Below are positions 11,782 to 22,109 of a DNA stretch of 64,000 nucleotides, one piece after another. Location: assembly GCF_963678635.1 (NCBI RefSeq), contig NC_087062.1:70835345-70899344 (forward strand), read 5' to 3'. A program made the translations under genes and the position numbers. The notes beneath the pieces were generated by a model that worked only from the letters and a program-made list of their open reading frames with translations, had not been told where the DNA came from and did no database searches. The DNA is from Symsagittifera roscoffensis. Lineage: Eukaryota > Xenacoelomorpha > Acoela > Convolutidae. Each line of letters opens with the position of its first letter. The first letter of the stretch is position 1.

Positions 11782-12191
11782 TGGAACCTGATCTAAACTA
11801 CATTTTAAGATTGGATAAATTAGATATTTTACCAATGTAAAGTATTTAATATTAACCAATCATGATCCATCTAACTAACAACCCACTTATTTGTAAGTGC
11901 TGAAGTTACTTGTAATTTCAGCACCAGAGAGATTTGAATTTAACTTAGAAATTAGTTGGACTCTCCCGAGCACTTCAGCAGCCGCAATAAACCAGTATAC
12001 CCTAGATCTATTGAGCCTAGCAGAGACTAGTTAAACAACCTGAGACTAGATAGTATAAGAGTAAGATTAGGATCGGTATTAGACTAAGAAGTTGCACGAA
12101 TCTATCCGGCCGAAAATAAGATAGCGTGACGAGCAGACGGTGTACCCTATCCGAAATTACTCTATGAGTTAACCAACTCGGTCCTAACTCA
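11782..12191 (+). repeat. 5' LTR of the giant element
   Basis: 410 bp, TG...CA ends. It matches 30247-30656 except for one A/T difference near position 11808. An AATAAA lies at 11986-11991 and a TATAAG at about 12054; which of these acts in transcription cannot be told from sequence. Confidence 0.95.
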
Positions 12192-12193
12192 TC

Positions 12194-12211
12194 TGGTGCG
12201 ACCATAAGTCT
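12194..12211 (+). other. Primer-binding site of the giant element
   Basis: TGGTGCGACCATAAGTCT begins two bases after the 5' LTR. It starts with TGG, the complement of a tRNA CCA end, as expected for a minus-strand primer site. I could not assign the tRNA. Confidence 0.75.
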
Positions 12212-12843
12212 CGAACAAGACCTTAATAGCTTAGAATTAACCAAAATAGATTAGAAATTAGACAAAAACATTTACAAAATGTTATACGACAATAATTTAA
12301 TCGAAATGTCTCTACGACTCAATAGATCAGAGCCAATATTCCGAACCATAACAGAACTACCCGGAATTGGAAGAAAACCTCGAACCAGAGACGACATACG
12401 ACAAAGTAGAAACTTGCCATATAGCTATATGATAGTTAGGCAAAAACCAGAACAAACTTTTATATTTAGAATACTACTGGCAATGAATTTAGATTTTCAT
12501 TTACAAACATAAAACCTTGAAGTTAATCTTCAAAATCATTTCAGGCGCTAAACAAAATTATTAATATACAATAACGATTGATAAAAAGATCTAAGATCGT
12601 TTTCCTAAAACTCTGCAGTAATATACAAAACATGTTTGAAAAATATTTATTGAAAAATAAAAAATAAAAATTAGTAGCATGACAATAAATGGTTAATAAT
12701 CATAAATCATCCTGTTGTTCCAGCTCCATCACCTAAAACATAACAGCAATCATAAACCCACTAATATCATCAAAACACTAAATCTTTCCTTTACACACAT
12801 TTAAAAATTTATTAAAACTTAAATTCACTTAATTTTAAAACCA

Positions 12844-12928
12844 GATCATCAAGGCTTATCCTTGGATCTTAAATCATTTTCTACTTAATTAAATTTCAAA
12901 TTTGATCATCAAGGCTTATCCTTGGATC
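12844..12928 (+). promoter_or_regulatory. Twin 25-bp stem-loop motifs in the leader
   Basis: The same 25-bp sequence occurs at 12844-12868 and 12904-12928, exactly 60 bp apart. Each can fold as CAAGG-CTTAT-CCTTG flanked by ATC/GAT. Paired stem-loops in a retroviral leader suggest a packaging or dimerisation signal; this is inference. Confidence 0.45.
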
Positions 12929-13258
12929 AAACAGAACAACTTTGTTCTCCCCCACCCACTTAATTAGTGTCTAACGACCTCAAAGTTTGATTCACTACCC
13001 AACCCTTTCTAAAGACCCAAGACTAATAGAAATTTTTAAACAAAACTAATCATTCAAATTAGGATAAACAGTGAAGAACTTCGGTTATTCATCCTTCACT
13101 TGACCCCCCCTCTTACCAGACCCAGGATAAATCTTAGACTTAGTAAGTTTAAAATAGTATCTAACGAACTACTCGCGTTCTAATTATACCTGAACCTTGT
13201 GGATCGATTTACTATTCTCCAACCCTTGAACACAATCACTACCCCTAAGTAAGATTAA

Positions 13259-13264
13259 GTAAGT
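13259..13264 (+). promoter_or_regulatory. Candidate splice donor in the leader
   Basis: GTAAGT preceded by AA lies in the leader, upstream of all large ORFs. It would suit a major donor used to make spliced mRNAs for the env-region genes. Use is not shown. Confidence 0.35.
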
Positions 13265-13445
13265 TAACACCTTAACTTATACTAGCCACGAGAAAGTAAA
13301 AAATCATTCTTCGGAATCGATATACTTTTCTCTCCAACCCTGAACAAATAGACCCAGGTTAAGCTAACCAAAAAATCGTAAGAACTAACAGTTTAGGAAA
13401 ATAGAAATCATTTAACAACCTTTTGCATCCGTCATCCTAAACCTT

Positions 13446-13913
13446 ATGTCATTTAAAAACCTAGGAAATAAACAAACAATCGTTTTACACAATTGTGAAA
13501 TAGATAACAAAAAATACGACCTTGTAATCACACCTCATACACAAACAGTTGGATACATTCGAACAAAACGACAAACACTAAAAAGAAAAATAATAACGAA
13601 ACAAAGACAAATAACACGAAAAAGATTTTCAAAAAATCGAAACGCATTTTCAGAATCAGAAACCAACAGTTTAGACGAACTTTACAAACTAAAAGAATCA
13701 ATAGATAAAAATTGCCCACTTCACGATCAATTATATTTTTCTGACTCAGAAACAACTTCAAATTCATCAAAAAGAGGAAAAAGAAGAATAAAAAAGCAGT
13801 ATAAACACAAACCAGTACATTTATACAATTGGAATCAACCAATTAGACACATTGATAATTACATATTAACAGTCATCGAACGAAAAAATGAGCTCAACGC
13901 ACACCCCAGGTGA
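13446..13913 (+). CDS. Basic 155-aa ORF before gag
   Basis: The first substantial ORF of the giant element, rich in Lys and Arg (a cluster around residues 38-68 and RGKRRIKKQ near 117), with a Ser/Glu-rich stretch between. No domain is recognised. Its last 26 nucleotides overlap the start of gag in another frame. The A-rich codon style is the same as gag, which supports it being real. It could be a regulatory or RNA-binding protein, or a separately translated N-terminal part of gag; I cannot choose. Confidence 0.55.
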   Translation: MSFKNLGNKQTIVLHNCEIDNKKYDLVITPHTQTVGYIRTKRQTLKRKIITKQRQITRKRFSKNRNAFSESETNSLDELYKLKESIDKNCPLHDQLYFSDSETTSNSSKRGKRRIKKQYKHKPVHLYNWNQPIRHIDNYILTVIERKNELNAHPR

Positions 13914-16242
13914 AGAAAGTCCAGATGATGATGAAATCTTTCCTTTTATAGTAGATGCAACCACTGATAGAGGACAGCATATATTTTGCAAAAATTTACT
14001 ATTAAATTTATTTGAACCCGGAATCAGTCCATGTAAAACAGAGTTCCCCGATGTAAAAATCAAAAGACAAATCATAGACCACTACTTAAAAGATATATGC
14101 AACATAACACAACAGTATGGAATCTACTCCATAGAATTCACCTCACCAAACCATAATAATAGAAAATATACAATTCAAACAGACGATCTTGATTTAGAAT
14201 TTTCAAAAGTTTTTTCAGAATATATAAAAAGCATCCAATATCATAACTCACAAAGAGCAAACTCCATATTCACCAATGAAGTTTTCGCAATAATATATAG
14301 TTATATTTCGATATTAGAAAACGAAATCCCAATAACAAATGTCTCACCGACAGAAACATCTAAACATTTAAGAGTACGACATGAAATCACACTACTCTCT
14401 AGTTATTTAAACATCATTAAAGAAAATTTCACGAAAGACGACGTTTCACAACATACAAAACACGATCTACAAAAAATTTTGGCATGGTTCATAATAGATT
14501 ATTTCACACACAATATTGATTTAATTGCACAAGCAAGAAAAAATTTTAGACCCCAAAACTCGAACGATGATACCGCTATCACAGAACAATCAGATTATGT
14601 TTGGGACCCCGAATGGTCTCATCCCGCATTTATAAGCTTCCCACAATCAATCTCAAGTCAAGCAATAAGTACGATATCTTACATAAGAGATTATGTAAAA
14701 GTAATACCATTAACCATTGATGCAACACCATTAAACTATAATACATTTTTACCCGATACACAAAATAATAGTTTAAACTCTACAGTTATACACAATGAAA
14801 ACCTCAATGGAACTAGGAATCTTACTCAACAAGATATCCAGACACCATCACACTTCATAAATGAAGAAATTGTACACACAACAACTACACAACAAAGTAT
14901 TTCACCAATACGCCCAAATTTAACAACACCAAGAAATACAAATCCTTCACAAACACAGGTAACCTTACAATCAACCGTTAAACCTTCGGTTGCCCCTAAA
15001 TATTCACATATGGATTACCAAACATACAGACCCATGACAATACCATCAAAAACACGCAAAACATTCACTAGAAACAACTTTACAGACCATAATTATAATT
15101 ATACACATCCATCAAAAACATATAACCAACCACAAAGAAATTTTAACCAATATACAAGATCTCGAAATTGGGATAACCCAATGACCCAACCTAATTCAAT
15201 AAATTTCCAAACAAATCCTCCACAGGATCACAGTGAAAATTACCCATTTTTTCAACAAAATAAAAATAAAAAACAGACATCTTATCAAATGGATTATTTA
15301 TCCTCAGATGATGATTTCTTACAACCAGATATATTTGCACCAAATACTCAAGAATATCGTAGACAAGGAATACAGAGAACACGTACAAATCATAGAAATT
15401 TTTCTCCACAACCAATAGATGCACAACATCAACAACCAATTCAACAACAAAATCTAATTAATACACAATCTTTTCAACCAATTCAACAACAAAATCCAAT
15501 GACTGCACACTCGTATCAACCATCACAAATGCAAAATGAAATACCACTCCCATATTATCTCCAACAACATGAAATAACAAGAAACCAACTTTCAAATTTT
15601 TCTCAAATGCCAAATGCAGCAGAATCATTACAAATGACAATGAATCCATACCTTATGGGTGGATCATCAATAACATCAAACAAACCTTTAATGGTTTTCA
15701 CAGGAACAGACCCTGAATACTCTGTAGAAGATTATTTAAATGCAGTAACAGCAAACCTGATTTTAAATATTGGACCTGAACCAATAAATACGCCACTACA
15801 TCAAAATTGGATACATCGACGCACAGCGTTAATACAAACAACCTTAGATGGCGCAGCCCAAAAATGGTTTTCAGTACTACCTCTAGAAATAAAATCAAAT
15901 TGGAAAAGATTTACACAAGAATTTTCAAAAATGTTTGACTCCGAAAGAAACAAACAACAACAAAGAGTTTTATGTAATGAAATTCGCAGATTACCAAACG
16001 AAACCATCAAGCAAATAGCAGTACGAATCGAAACACTAGTTCGAAAAGCATATTCACTAAATACACACGACTATAAAAACACAAAGATGACAGAAATCTT
16101 AATGATGACCTTAACACCACAATTAAGGAAAATAGCAATAAAAAAAAGAGCATCCCATCCTTCTTCAATTCGAGAACCCGATTTAGATTTTCGAAAACTA
16201 GTAGACAAATTAGAACAAGCAGAAATCACGATGAAACTATAA
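13888..16242 (+). CDS. gag: Gag, matrix/capsid part, of the giant element
   Basis: 784 codons from ATG to TAA. Roughly residues 300-600 are a Pro/Gln/Asn/Thr-rich linker with repeated QPIQQQN motifs. Residues about 605-750 fit the retrotransposon Gag (capsid) pattern: a TLDGAAQKWF segment, then WKRFTQEFSKMF, then a long helical stretch ending near KIAIKKR. There is no zinc knuckle before the stop; it comes after the stop in the same frame (16411-16452). Gag forms the particle shell and binds genomic RNA. The start overlaps the upstream basic ORF by 26 nt. Confidence 0.85.
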   Translation: MSSTHTPGEESPDDDEIFPFIVDATTDRGQHIFCKNLLLNLFEPGISPCKTEFPDVKIKRQIIDHYLKDICNITQQYGIYSIEFTSPNHNNRKYTIQTDDLDLEFSKVFSEYIKSIQYHNSQRANSIFTNEVFAIIYSYISILENEIPITNVSPTETSKHLRVRHEITLLSSYLNIIKENFTKDDVSQHTKHDLQKILAWFIIDYFTHNIDLIAQARKNFRPQNSNDDTAITEQSDYVWDPEWSHPAFISFPQSISSQAISTISYIRDYVKVIPLTIDATPLNYNTFLPDTQNNSLNSTVIHNENLNGTRNLTQQDIQTPSHFINEEIVHTTTTQQSISPIRPNLTTPRNTNPSQTQVTLQSTVKPSVAPKYSHMDYQTYRPMTIPSKTRKTFTRNNFTDHNYNYTHPSKTYNQPQRNFNQYTRSRNWDNPMTQPNSINFQTNPPQDHSENYPFFQQNKNKKQTSYQMDYLSSDDDFLQPDIFAPNTQEYRRQGIQRTRTNHRNFSPQPIDAQHQQPIQQQNLINTQSFQPIQQQNPMTAHSYQPSQMQNEIPLPYYLQQHEITRNQLSNFSQMPNAAESLQMTMNPYLMGGSSITSNKPLMVFTGTDPEYSVEDYLNAVTANLILNIGPEPINTPLHQNWIHRRTALIQTTLDGAAQKWFSVLPLEIKSNWKRFTQEFSKMFDSERNKQQQRVLCNEIRRLPNETIKQIAVRIETLVRKAYSLNTHDYKNTKMTEILMMTLTPQLRKIAIKKRASHPSSIREPDLDFRKLVDKLEQAEITMKL

Positions 16243-18426
16243 GAAACGGAAAATCTGAAATTACAATACGTTAACAGAATTGAAACGACTCCCACTAATA
16301 TTAATAATATACAGGAATCAGAGACAGACCTCGTTGAAAAAATCACTGAAATACTCAATATTTATGAAAAGAACCCAAACTTCAAAGGCAAACCATCTTT
16401 CAAAAAATGGTGTAATTATTGCCGACGATACGGACATAGTATTTCCGAATGTAGACAAAAACAGCAAGACAATCAAAATAAACCTCAAAAATATAAAGAA
16501 CCAAATAAATCATTCTATCAATACATGAAAAAAGATCAAAATCTACCGAACAAAACAGTCCACAGCAACAACAGTTCAGGAAAACCACTCCCGAACAATA
16601 CAAACTATACACGAAATCAATCACCATATAACTCAAGTTATAGAGGAAGATCACCAGAACGAAGAAACACGTATAATTCATCACAAAATCACTACAATAG
16701 ACCAAATAGTCGAAATAACTACTCAAGATCAAATTCAAATACACAACGATTTGTTTCTAGATCTAATTCTCAATCAAGAAATAACTACTATCCAAACAAC
16801 CAATCACGAAATTCATCATACAATAGGAATAGAAACTACTCCTATAATCGAAATAGAAGTTATTCAAACAACAGAAACCAGAATTACCCGAACAATCAAT
16901 CAAGGAATAACTCATATAATAGATCGAACTATAACAGACCAAACAATAATTACCAATACAGATCGCGAAATAATTCACAAAATCGACACTCAAGTTATAA
17001 TAATCGTTATAGAAATTATTCCCAATCACCACACCGGAATAATAATAACTATAATAATTCTAATAATCACCACAGAAGTAGTACACCTAAACATCAAAGA
17101 CAAATCAATCAAGTACAATCTAACCCAGAAACAACATCAGACCCTCCAGGTATTGATGACACAGTAACTGATACGTTACAACTCAATCAAATAAACTGTA
17201 CATCATCAGATTCAGAAAGTGATACTGAAAACACTCTTTCTATCAATATGATAAAAGTCGAAAATGACTATGAATCTGTCATATATGAACAACCCTTTCC
17301 ATCACACATATATGAAAATCAATCAGAATTTCTTCAAAATTATTACACTACACCCATAAATTCCACACCAACGACGCAAGAAACAAACGAGATTAACACT
17401 ACAGATCAAACCAATAAAAATACCAAAACAAAATGCTTGAATACAAACCACATTTATCAAAATATACAAAAAGAACAACCCAAAGAAAAAATTTGGACAA
17501 TACCATTTCTCTTAGAAAGCCCAAGAAACAAAGAATTTCAACCACCAGACCTTGAAATAGATTTTTTAATTGATTCAGGAGCAGAATCAAACATAATAAA
17601 CATCCCCACATGGAATGAAATAAAAACTTTACACCCAAAGCTAACACCTCTTGAAACCTCCAGTAAGTTAGCAACAGCACAAGGATCAACATTGATAAAC
17701 TACGGAAAAATCCAATTATTTCTCCTCCCCACCAGAACAATGGAACAAAGCAAAATTTTAAATAAGCCATTTAAACAAATATTCCATATCACTGACATTA
17801 AATATAATATCATTGGAATACCATTTATTTCGAAGTATATACCAACAATTAACATACTAAATAGTAAAATATTAATCAAAGATAAATATACAAAAACAAA
17901 AGAATCATCCTTAACATTTTTTCAAAGATTAAATAAACAACCACCATTCTTTTCAAAATTCTACCCGATATTTAACCAACAAAGAAAACACCTAAAACCA
18001 CTATCAGGAAATATCTATAATTTTTCAATCAAACAAGTTCACCAATATGATAAAGAACAAAACAAACAAAAATTTTATATGTCAGAATTTGAATTCAAAC
18101 CTATTCACAAATTTTTCAAAATCACAATCTCATCCATAAAATATTTGAAAAATTCGAATTCCGATATCATTTCCTTACATGTCTATAACAACACACCTTA
18201 CCAAGTAACATTACCTTTAGGACTTTTAGGATATTGTGAAACCAACGCTACAATATCACCAATACACGAAAAAGCCTATCGCGTAAATAATATACTCCAA
18301 TTACTAGATATTTGCCAATCTACAATTCTTAATGAAGAATTATCTATAAATAATATAATAAGTAACGAAAACAGAAATACGGATTATTTCACAAAAACTC
18401 CATATTTCAACCTACATTCAACATAA
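16243..18426 (+). CDS. Nucleocapsid zinc knuckle plus protease, same frame as gag
   Basis: This frame is open immediately after the gag TAA (16240-16242) and continues gag without a shift; its first ATG is at 16525. A CX2CX4HX4C zinc knuckle (CNYCRRYGHSISEC) is at 16411-16452, so the nucleocapsid lies before that ATG. A long Asn/Arg/Tyr/Ser-rich stretch follows (about 16620-17040), resembling RNA-binding low-complexity tails. The aspartic protease motif FLIDSGAES has its catalytic Asp at 17572-17574, and YNIIGIPF at about 17808 fits the second conserved protease strand. Because the knuckle is lost if translation starts at 16525, readthrough of the TAA is the natural way to make this protein, unless the stop is a mutation in this copy. 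The frame overlaps the open pol frame by about 60 nt. Confidence 0.75.
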   Translation, partial: ETENLKLQYVNRIETTPTNINNIQESETDLVEKITEILNIYEKNPNFKGKPSFKKWCNYCRRYGHSISECRQKQQDNQNKPQKYKEPNKSFYQYMKKDQNLPNKTVHSNNSSGKPLPNNTNYTRNQSPYNSSYRGRSPERRNTYNSSQNHYNRPNSRNNYSRSNSNTQRFVSRSNSQSRNNYYPNNQSRNSSYNRNRNYSYNRNRSYSNNRNQNYPNNQSRNNSYNRSNYNRPNNNYQYRSRNNSQNRHSSYNNRYRNYSQSPHRNNNNYNNSNNHHRSSTPKHQRQINQVQSNPETTSDPPGIDDTVTDTLQLNQINCTSSDSESDTENTLSINMIKVENDYESVIYEQPFPSHIYENQSEFLQNYYTTPINSTPTTQETNEINTTDQTNKNTKTKCLNTNHIYQNIQKEQPKEKIWTIPFLLESPRNKEFQPPDLEIDFLIDSGAESNIINIPTWNEIKTLHPKLTPLETSSKLATAQGSTLINYGKIQLFLLPTRTMEQSKILNKPFKQIFHITDIKYNIIGIPFISKYIPTINILNSKILIKDKYTKTKESSLTFFQRLNKQPPFFSKFYPIFNQQRKHLKPLSGNIYNFSIKQVHQYDKEQNKQKFYMSEFEFKPIHKFFKITISSIKYLKNSNSDIISLHVYNNTPYQVTLPLGLLGYCETNATISPIHEKAYRVNNILQLLDICQSTILNEELSINNIISNENRNTDYFTKTPYFNLHST

Positions 18427-18461
18427 GTAACTACACAGAGGATCAACAGAAATTTTTAACA

Positions 18462-21400
18462 ATGTTTAATTTCCAACATTCACAAATAACACAAGACGAA
18501 TTCGAAAAGTTAGCCAAACAGCTAATTAAATATTCATCAGTCTATGCAACATCAAAATTCGATGTTGGAAAAATCAGTTCATCACTACATCTCCCGTTAA
18601 AACCAGACGCAGTTTTCAAAAAACAGAGAGCAAGTAAAGTACCAATTCACTTACATGATAAAGTGAACAGATTACTTGATATTTTAGAACAATACAACAT
18701 TATATCACCAGTTAATAAAGAAGAACAACCAAAAGGCAACACATTTATCAACCCCGTTATCATTCTAGCTAAAGGAGAATCATTAAAAATCGTTCTCGAC
18801 GCTAGATACCTCAATTCACTCATAGATGAATCAAAATGTAATTGGCCCATTGAACCAATACAAGTTATTTTAACAAAAATAAACGGCAAATACTTTACAA
18901 CCGCCGATATGAATAGTGCATACAATCAAATGCCACTAGATGAACAATCACGACGTTTAACACAATTTGTTATCGGAAACCAACAATATGAATTCAACCG
19001 CTTATTCTATGGAATATCCATAGGACCAGCAGCATTTTCAGCTTTTATGAGCAAAATTTTTAGACCACTAATACTCAAGAAAAACGCAATCACCTATTTA
19101 AACGATGTTTTTATGCAATCACAAACAAAAGACGAGATGTTCAATGTTTTAGAAAAATATCACCAAATACTTCAGAACGAAAATCTGAAGGCCGCCCCCG
19201 ATAAATCACACTTCTTTTTGACAAGAGTTAAATTCTTAGGACATAATATAGAAAGAAAAACAATCACTCCATTGAAATCACGCATTGACGCTATTCAAAA
19301 ACTTCAACCACCAACAAATAAAAAGAAAATCCAAGAATTTCTTGGAATGTTAAACTTTTTAAGTAAATATGTTTATAAAATGCAATTATATCTACGACCA
19401 TTTTATAACATCCTTAGACAACAAAATAATTTTGAATGGAACACAGAACATCAAACACGATTTGAAGAAATAAAGAAACTTTTAACTGAACAAATTTCAA
19501 ACACAATTCCAGATTCAAATCAACCATTTTATGCAATGTGCGATGCTTCGAACTTTGGCATCGGTGCAGCACTATTACAATCACATAATGGTACAAATAA
19601 AATGAACCTCATATCAGCAAATTCTCGATTATTCACTCAAGCAGAGCTACGACTCTCAACTCTAATGAGAGAATGTACAGCCATAATATATACACTGACA
19701 GAATATGAATTTCTGATACTTGGATCAAAACATCCAACAGTTCTATTCACAGACCATAAACCAATCATCTTTCTCTTTACACAAAAATCTAACCCAAACC
19801 ACCGAGTTTACAGATTTCAACTAATTCTAATGAAATTTCCAAACTTACATATAGTTTGGACTGCAGGAAAAAATCTTGCATTACCAGACACCTTAAGTCG
19901 AAATACACCACCTGAATTACTTACACGAAAAACAACAGTTGAAATACCCAAAAACATAAAATTCTACCTTGCAGAAAACGAAACATCACCCCGATTGGAA
20001 TGCAAATATGCAGTAAAAACTGATATTGAACAATCACAAATAAATAGTTTACAACATTTCCCACTTTATTTAGATTGTCAAAATAATCATTATGAAGTTG
20101 ATTTACTTGGAACATCAACTTTCAAACCAATCCCATATTCTCAATGGATAAAAAATAACACCCAACAAAAACGAACAAAACAACACCCGCCTAAAAAAGA
20201 CCATTTTCCACTAATTGAAAAAGAAGATTTAACTGATAAAATAAATTTATCAGGACCACAAACAAATGATTCAAAATACACAATAAATCAAGTTTTTGAC
20301 CTTCACGACCCACTTGATACAATACCCTTATCTAAATTCGAAATTGAAAACATTTTTCTCCCTCCAACAGAAACAATTACAATTTCAACACTGAAACAAT
20401 ATCAAAACCTTGACCCAGTAATTCGACAACTGAAATCATGGCACAAATATAAAACTAAACCTATCAAAGCAGATTCAACCATTCTAGGAAACAAAACACT
20501 CCTCCGATACTTTCGCAAATTTAACAACACAACCATTAACGAAAATACAGACCTTTTAGAGTATAACCTGAATGAATCTACAGTTCCATGTCTCCCTTTA
20601 AGTATGATTCTTATAGCTTTTAATATTTCACATACACAAAATATTAAAGGACACTCTGGATCAGAAAAAACATATTCAAATTTTATACAAAATTTTTACT
20701 TTCCAAATGCACCAATTTGGATAAAAGTACTATGCAATGACTGTATAGTATGTCAACTAAATAAACCTTACCCAAATCAAAAACAAATAGCACAAAAACA
20801 AGATTTTAAAGGACAAAGTTTGTACTTTAATCATCGTATCTCATTTGATACTAAAGGACCAATTTCACCCTCATCAGAAGGAAACTCCTACATTATGGTA
20901 ATTGTTGACGCATTTACACATTATGTAGCACTTAACCCAGTACCACATTGTAACGCTTATTACGCTTACACAACACTCTATGAACACTGGATAGCAAAAT
21001 TCGGACTACCAGAAATTTTAGTTACAGACAACGGTACAGAATTCATAAATAATGAAATTATCACACTATGTCATTTATATAACATTAAACACAAACCACG
21101 TACATCTCATGCACCTTGGACAAACGGCTTAGTCGAAGGTATGAACCGTTCATTACAAGAATATCTTAGATGTATCATCAACGGAAATGATACAAAATAT
21201 ACCGAATGGTCAACAGATGTAAAATTATTTCCCTTAGCATATAATTCACAAATTACGACAACTTTAGGAATGTCACCATACGAAATGGTTTTTAACCAAA
21301 AGCCACGCAAACCAATAATGTTTACAGCAAATTCTCATAAAAACGCACAAGGTTATTGTCAACCAAATAAAGACTCAATTTGTTATAACCTACCTTTACA

Positions 21401-22109
21401 TACACACGATAAAGATCATTTTCATCACCCACAAATTCTTAAACTAGCCTCCGGTACACACACCGAATGGATTCTAAATAGAGATAAAAAACACAATGAA
21501 ATTTATCAAAAAATAACAAAAAAGTTATTACAAAGACAAAACATTAATGAACAAATCAATTCACGTTTTACACCAGCCTCCGAATTAAAAATTGGAACAT
21601 TTGTTTTAATACCTAATTTTAATACTCAAAAAGGAATTTCTAAAAAATTACAACCCCTTCGAAAAGGACCATACCAAATAATTGCAAAACCCACTGATGT
21701 CACATATAAAATTACCGACTCAAACAAAAAAGAAATCGTTCAACATCGAAACAACCTATTACCTTATTACCCAAAAGAATACGCACTCCGCGAATTAACT
21801 CAATTATATTCTTTCACAGGATTAAAAATCATTCAAAATGAACCACATCTGAAAAACACAGAACAAAATGATAACCCCACCGAAAATCAAAACACAAAAC
21901 CAACCACCACCAAAAACAATACACAAAACCATAAAGAATCCCCAAAACAAAGAAAAAATAGAAAAATGACCGAACAAATAATACCGCAAGAACAAATCGA
22001 CAAATCAGAAAATAGAAAAACAACAAGACTCCGAAATCAACCACGTAAAAACTATAAAATATTCATCCCCCAATCTAAAATTTTAAAGAAAGTGGAATTT
22101 CAAAAGTAA
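18462..22109 (+). CDS. pol: Pol: reverse transcriptase, RNase H, integrase
   Basis: 1215 codons with their own ATG. The Ty3/gypsy order is seen: RT (FTTADMNSAYNQMPL near residue 145, active-site region at 212-215), RNase H (CDASNFGIGAALL, Asp 361; TDHKPI), then integrase with a His-His-Cys-Cys finger (H...KGHSG, CIVCQ), core residues Asp 796, Asp 856 and Glu 892 (DD35E), and a GPY/F-like segment KGPYQII. The C-terminus is basic. The RT motif reads YLND instead of the usual Y-x-D-D; the Asn codon is at 19101-19103. That change should abolish polymerase activity in this copy. The frame is open upstream to 18366, so a -1 shift from the protease frame is possible, but no canonical slippery heptamer was seen. 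Confidence 0.92.
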   Translation: MFNFQHSQITQDEFEKLAKQLIKYSSVYATSKFDVGKISSSLHLPLKPDAVFKKQRASKVPIHLHDKVNRLLDILEQYNIISPVNKEEQPKGNTFINPVIILAKGESLKIVLDARYLNSLIDESKCNWPIEPIQVILTKINGKYFTTADMNSAYNQMPLDEQSRRLTQFVIGNQQYEFNRLFYGISIGPAAFSAFMSKIFRPLILKKNAITYLNDVFMQSQTKDEMFNVLEKYHQILQNENLKAAPDKSHFFLTRVKFLGHNIERKTITPLKSRIDAIQKLQPPTNKKKIQEFLGMLNFLSKYVYKMQLYLRPFYNILRQQNNFEWNTEHQTRFEEIKKLLTEQISNTIPDSNQPFYAMCDASNFGIGAALLQSHNGTNKMNLISANSRLFTQAELRLSTLMRECTAIIYTLTEYEFLILGSKHPTVLFTDHKPIIFLFTQKSNPNHRVYRFQLILMKFPNLHIVWTAGKNLALPDTLSRNTPPELLTRKTTVEIPKNIKFYLAENETSPRLECKYAVKTDIEQSQINSLQHFPLYLDCQNNHYEVDLLGTSTFKPIPYSQWIKNNTQQKRTKQHPPKKDHFPLIEKEDLTDKINLSGPQTNDSKYTINQVFDLHDPLDTIPLSKFEIENIFLPPTETITISTLKQYQNLDPVIRQLKSWHKYKTKPIKADSTILGNKTLLRYFRKFNNTTINENTDLLEYNLNESTVPCLPLSMILIAFNISHTQNIKGHSGSEKTYSNFIQNFYFPNAPIWIKVLCNDCIVCQLNKPYPNQKQIAQKQDFKGQSLYFNHRISFDTKGPISPSSEGNSYIMVIVDAFTHYVALNPVPHCNAYYAYTTLYEHWIAKFGLPEILVTDNGTEFINNEIITLCHLYNIKHKPRTSHAPWTNGLVEGMNRSLQEYLRCIINGNDTKYTEWSTDVKLFPLAYNSQITTTLGMSPYEMVFNQKPRKPIMFTANSHKNAQGYCQPNKDSICYNLPLHTHDKDHFHHPQILKLASGTHTEWILNRDKKHNEIYQKITKKLLQRQNINEQINSRFTPASELKIGTFVLIPNFNTQKGISKKLQPLRKGPYQIIAKPTDVTYKITDSNKKEIVQHRNNLLPYYPKEYALRELTQLYSFTGLKIIQNEPHLKNTEQNDNPTENQNTKPTTTKNNTQNHKESPKQRKNRKMTEQIIPQEQIDKSENRKTTRLRNQPRKNYKIFIPQSKILKKVEFQK

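Larger units (their letters stand above)
12212..13445 (+). other. Leader region of the giant element
   Basis: About 1.2 kb between the primer site and the first convincing ORF. It contains a 77-codon ORF at 12279-12512 with no recognisable features, twin identical hairpin motifs at 12844-12928, recurring GACCCA and CCAACCC motifs, and a strong candidate splice donor at 13259. A long structured leader is typical of elements that package RNA and make spliced mRNAs. Confidence 0.6.

Noticed and set aside
12279-12512. 77-codon ORF in the giant element leader
   Set aside because: No recognisable feature and it lies in a region that otherwise looks like structured non-coding RNA; not enough to call a gene.
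15191-17770. Several minus-strand ORFs opposite gag and the protease frame
   Set aside because: Their composition mirrors the A-rich coding strand (Val, Leu, Phe, Tyr); they are antisense shadows.
18366-18428. -1 frameshift site between the protease and pol frames
   Set aside because: The frames overlap here but I found no canonical X-XXY-YYZ heptamer in phase; pol also has its own ATG. Left open, not claimed.
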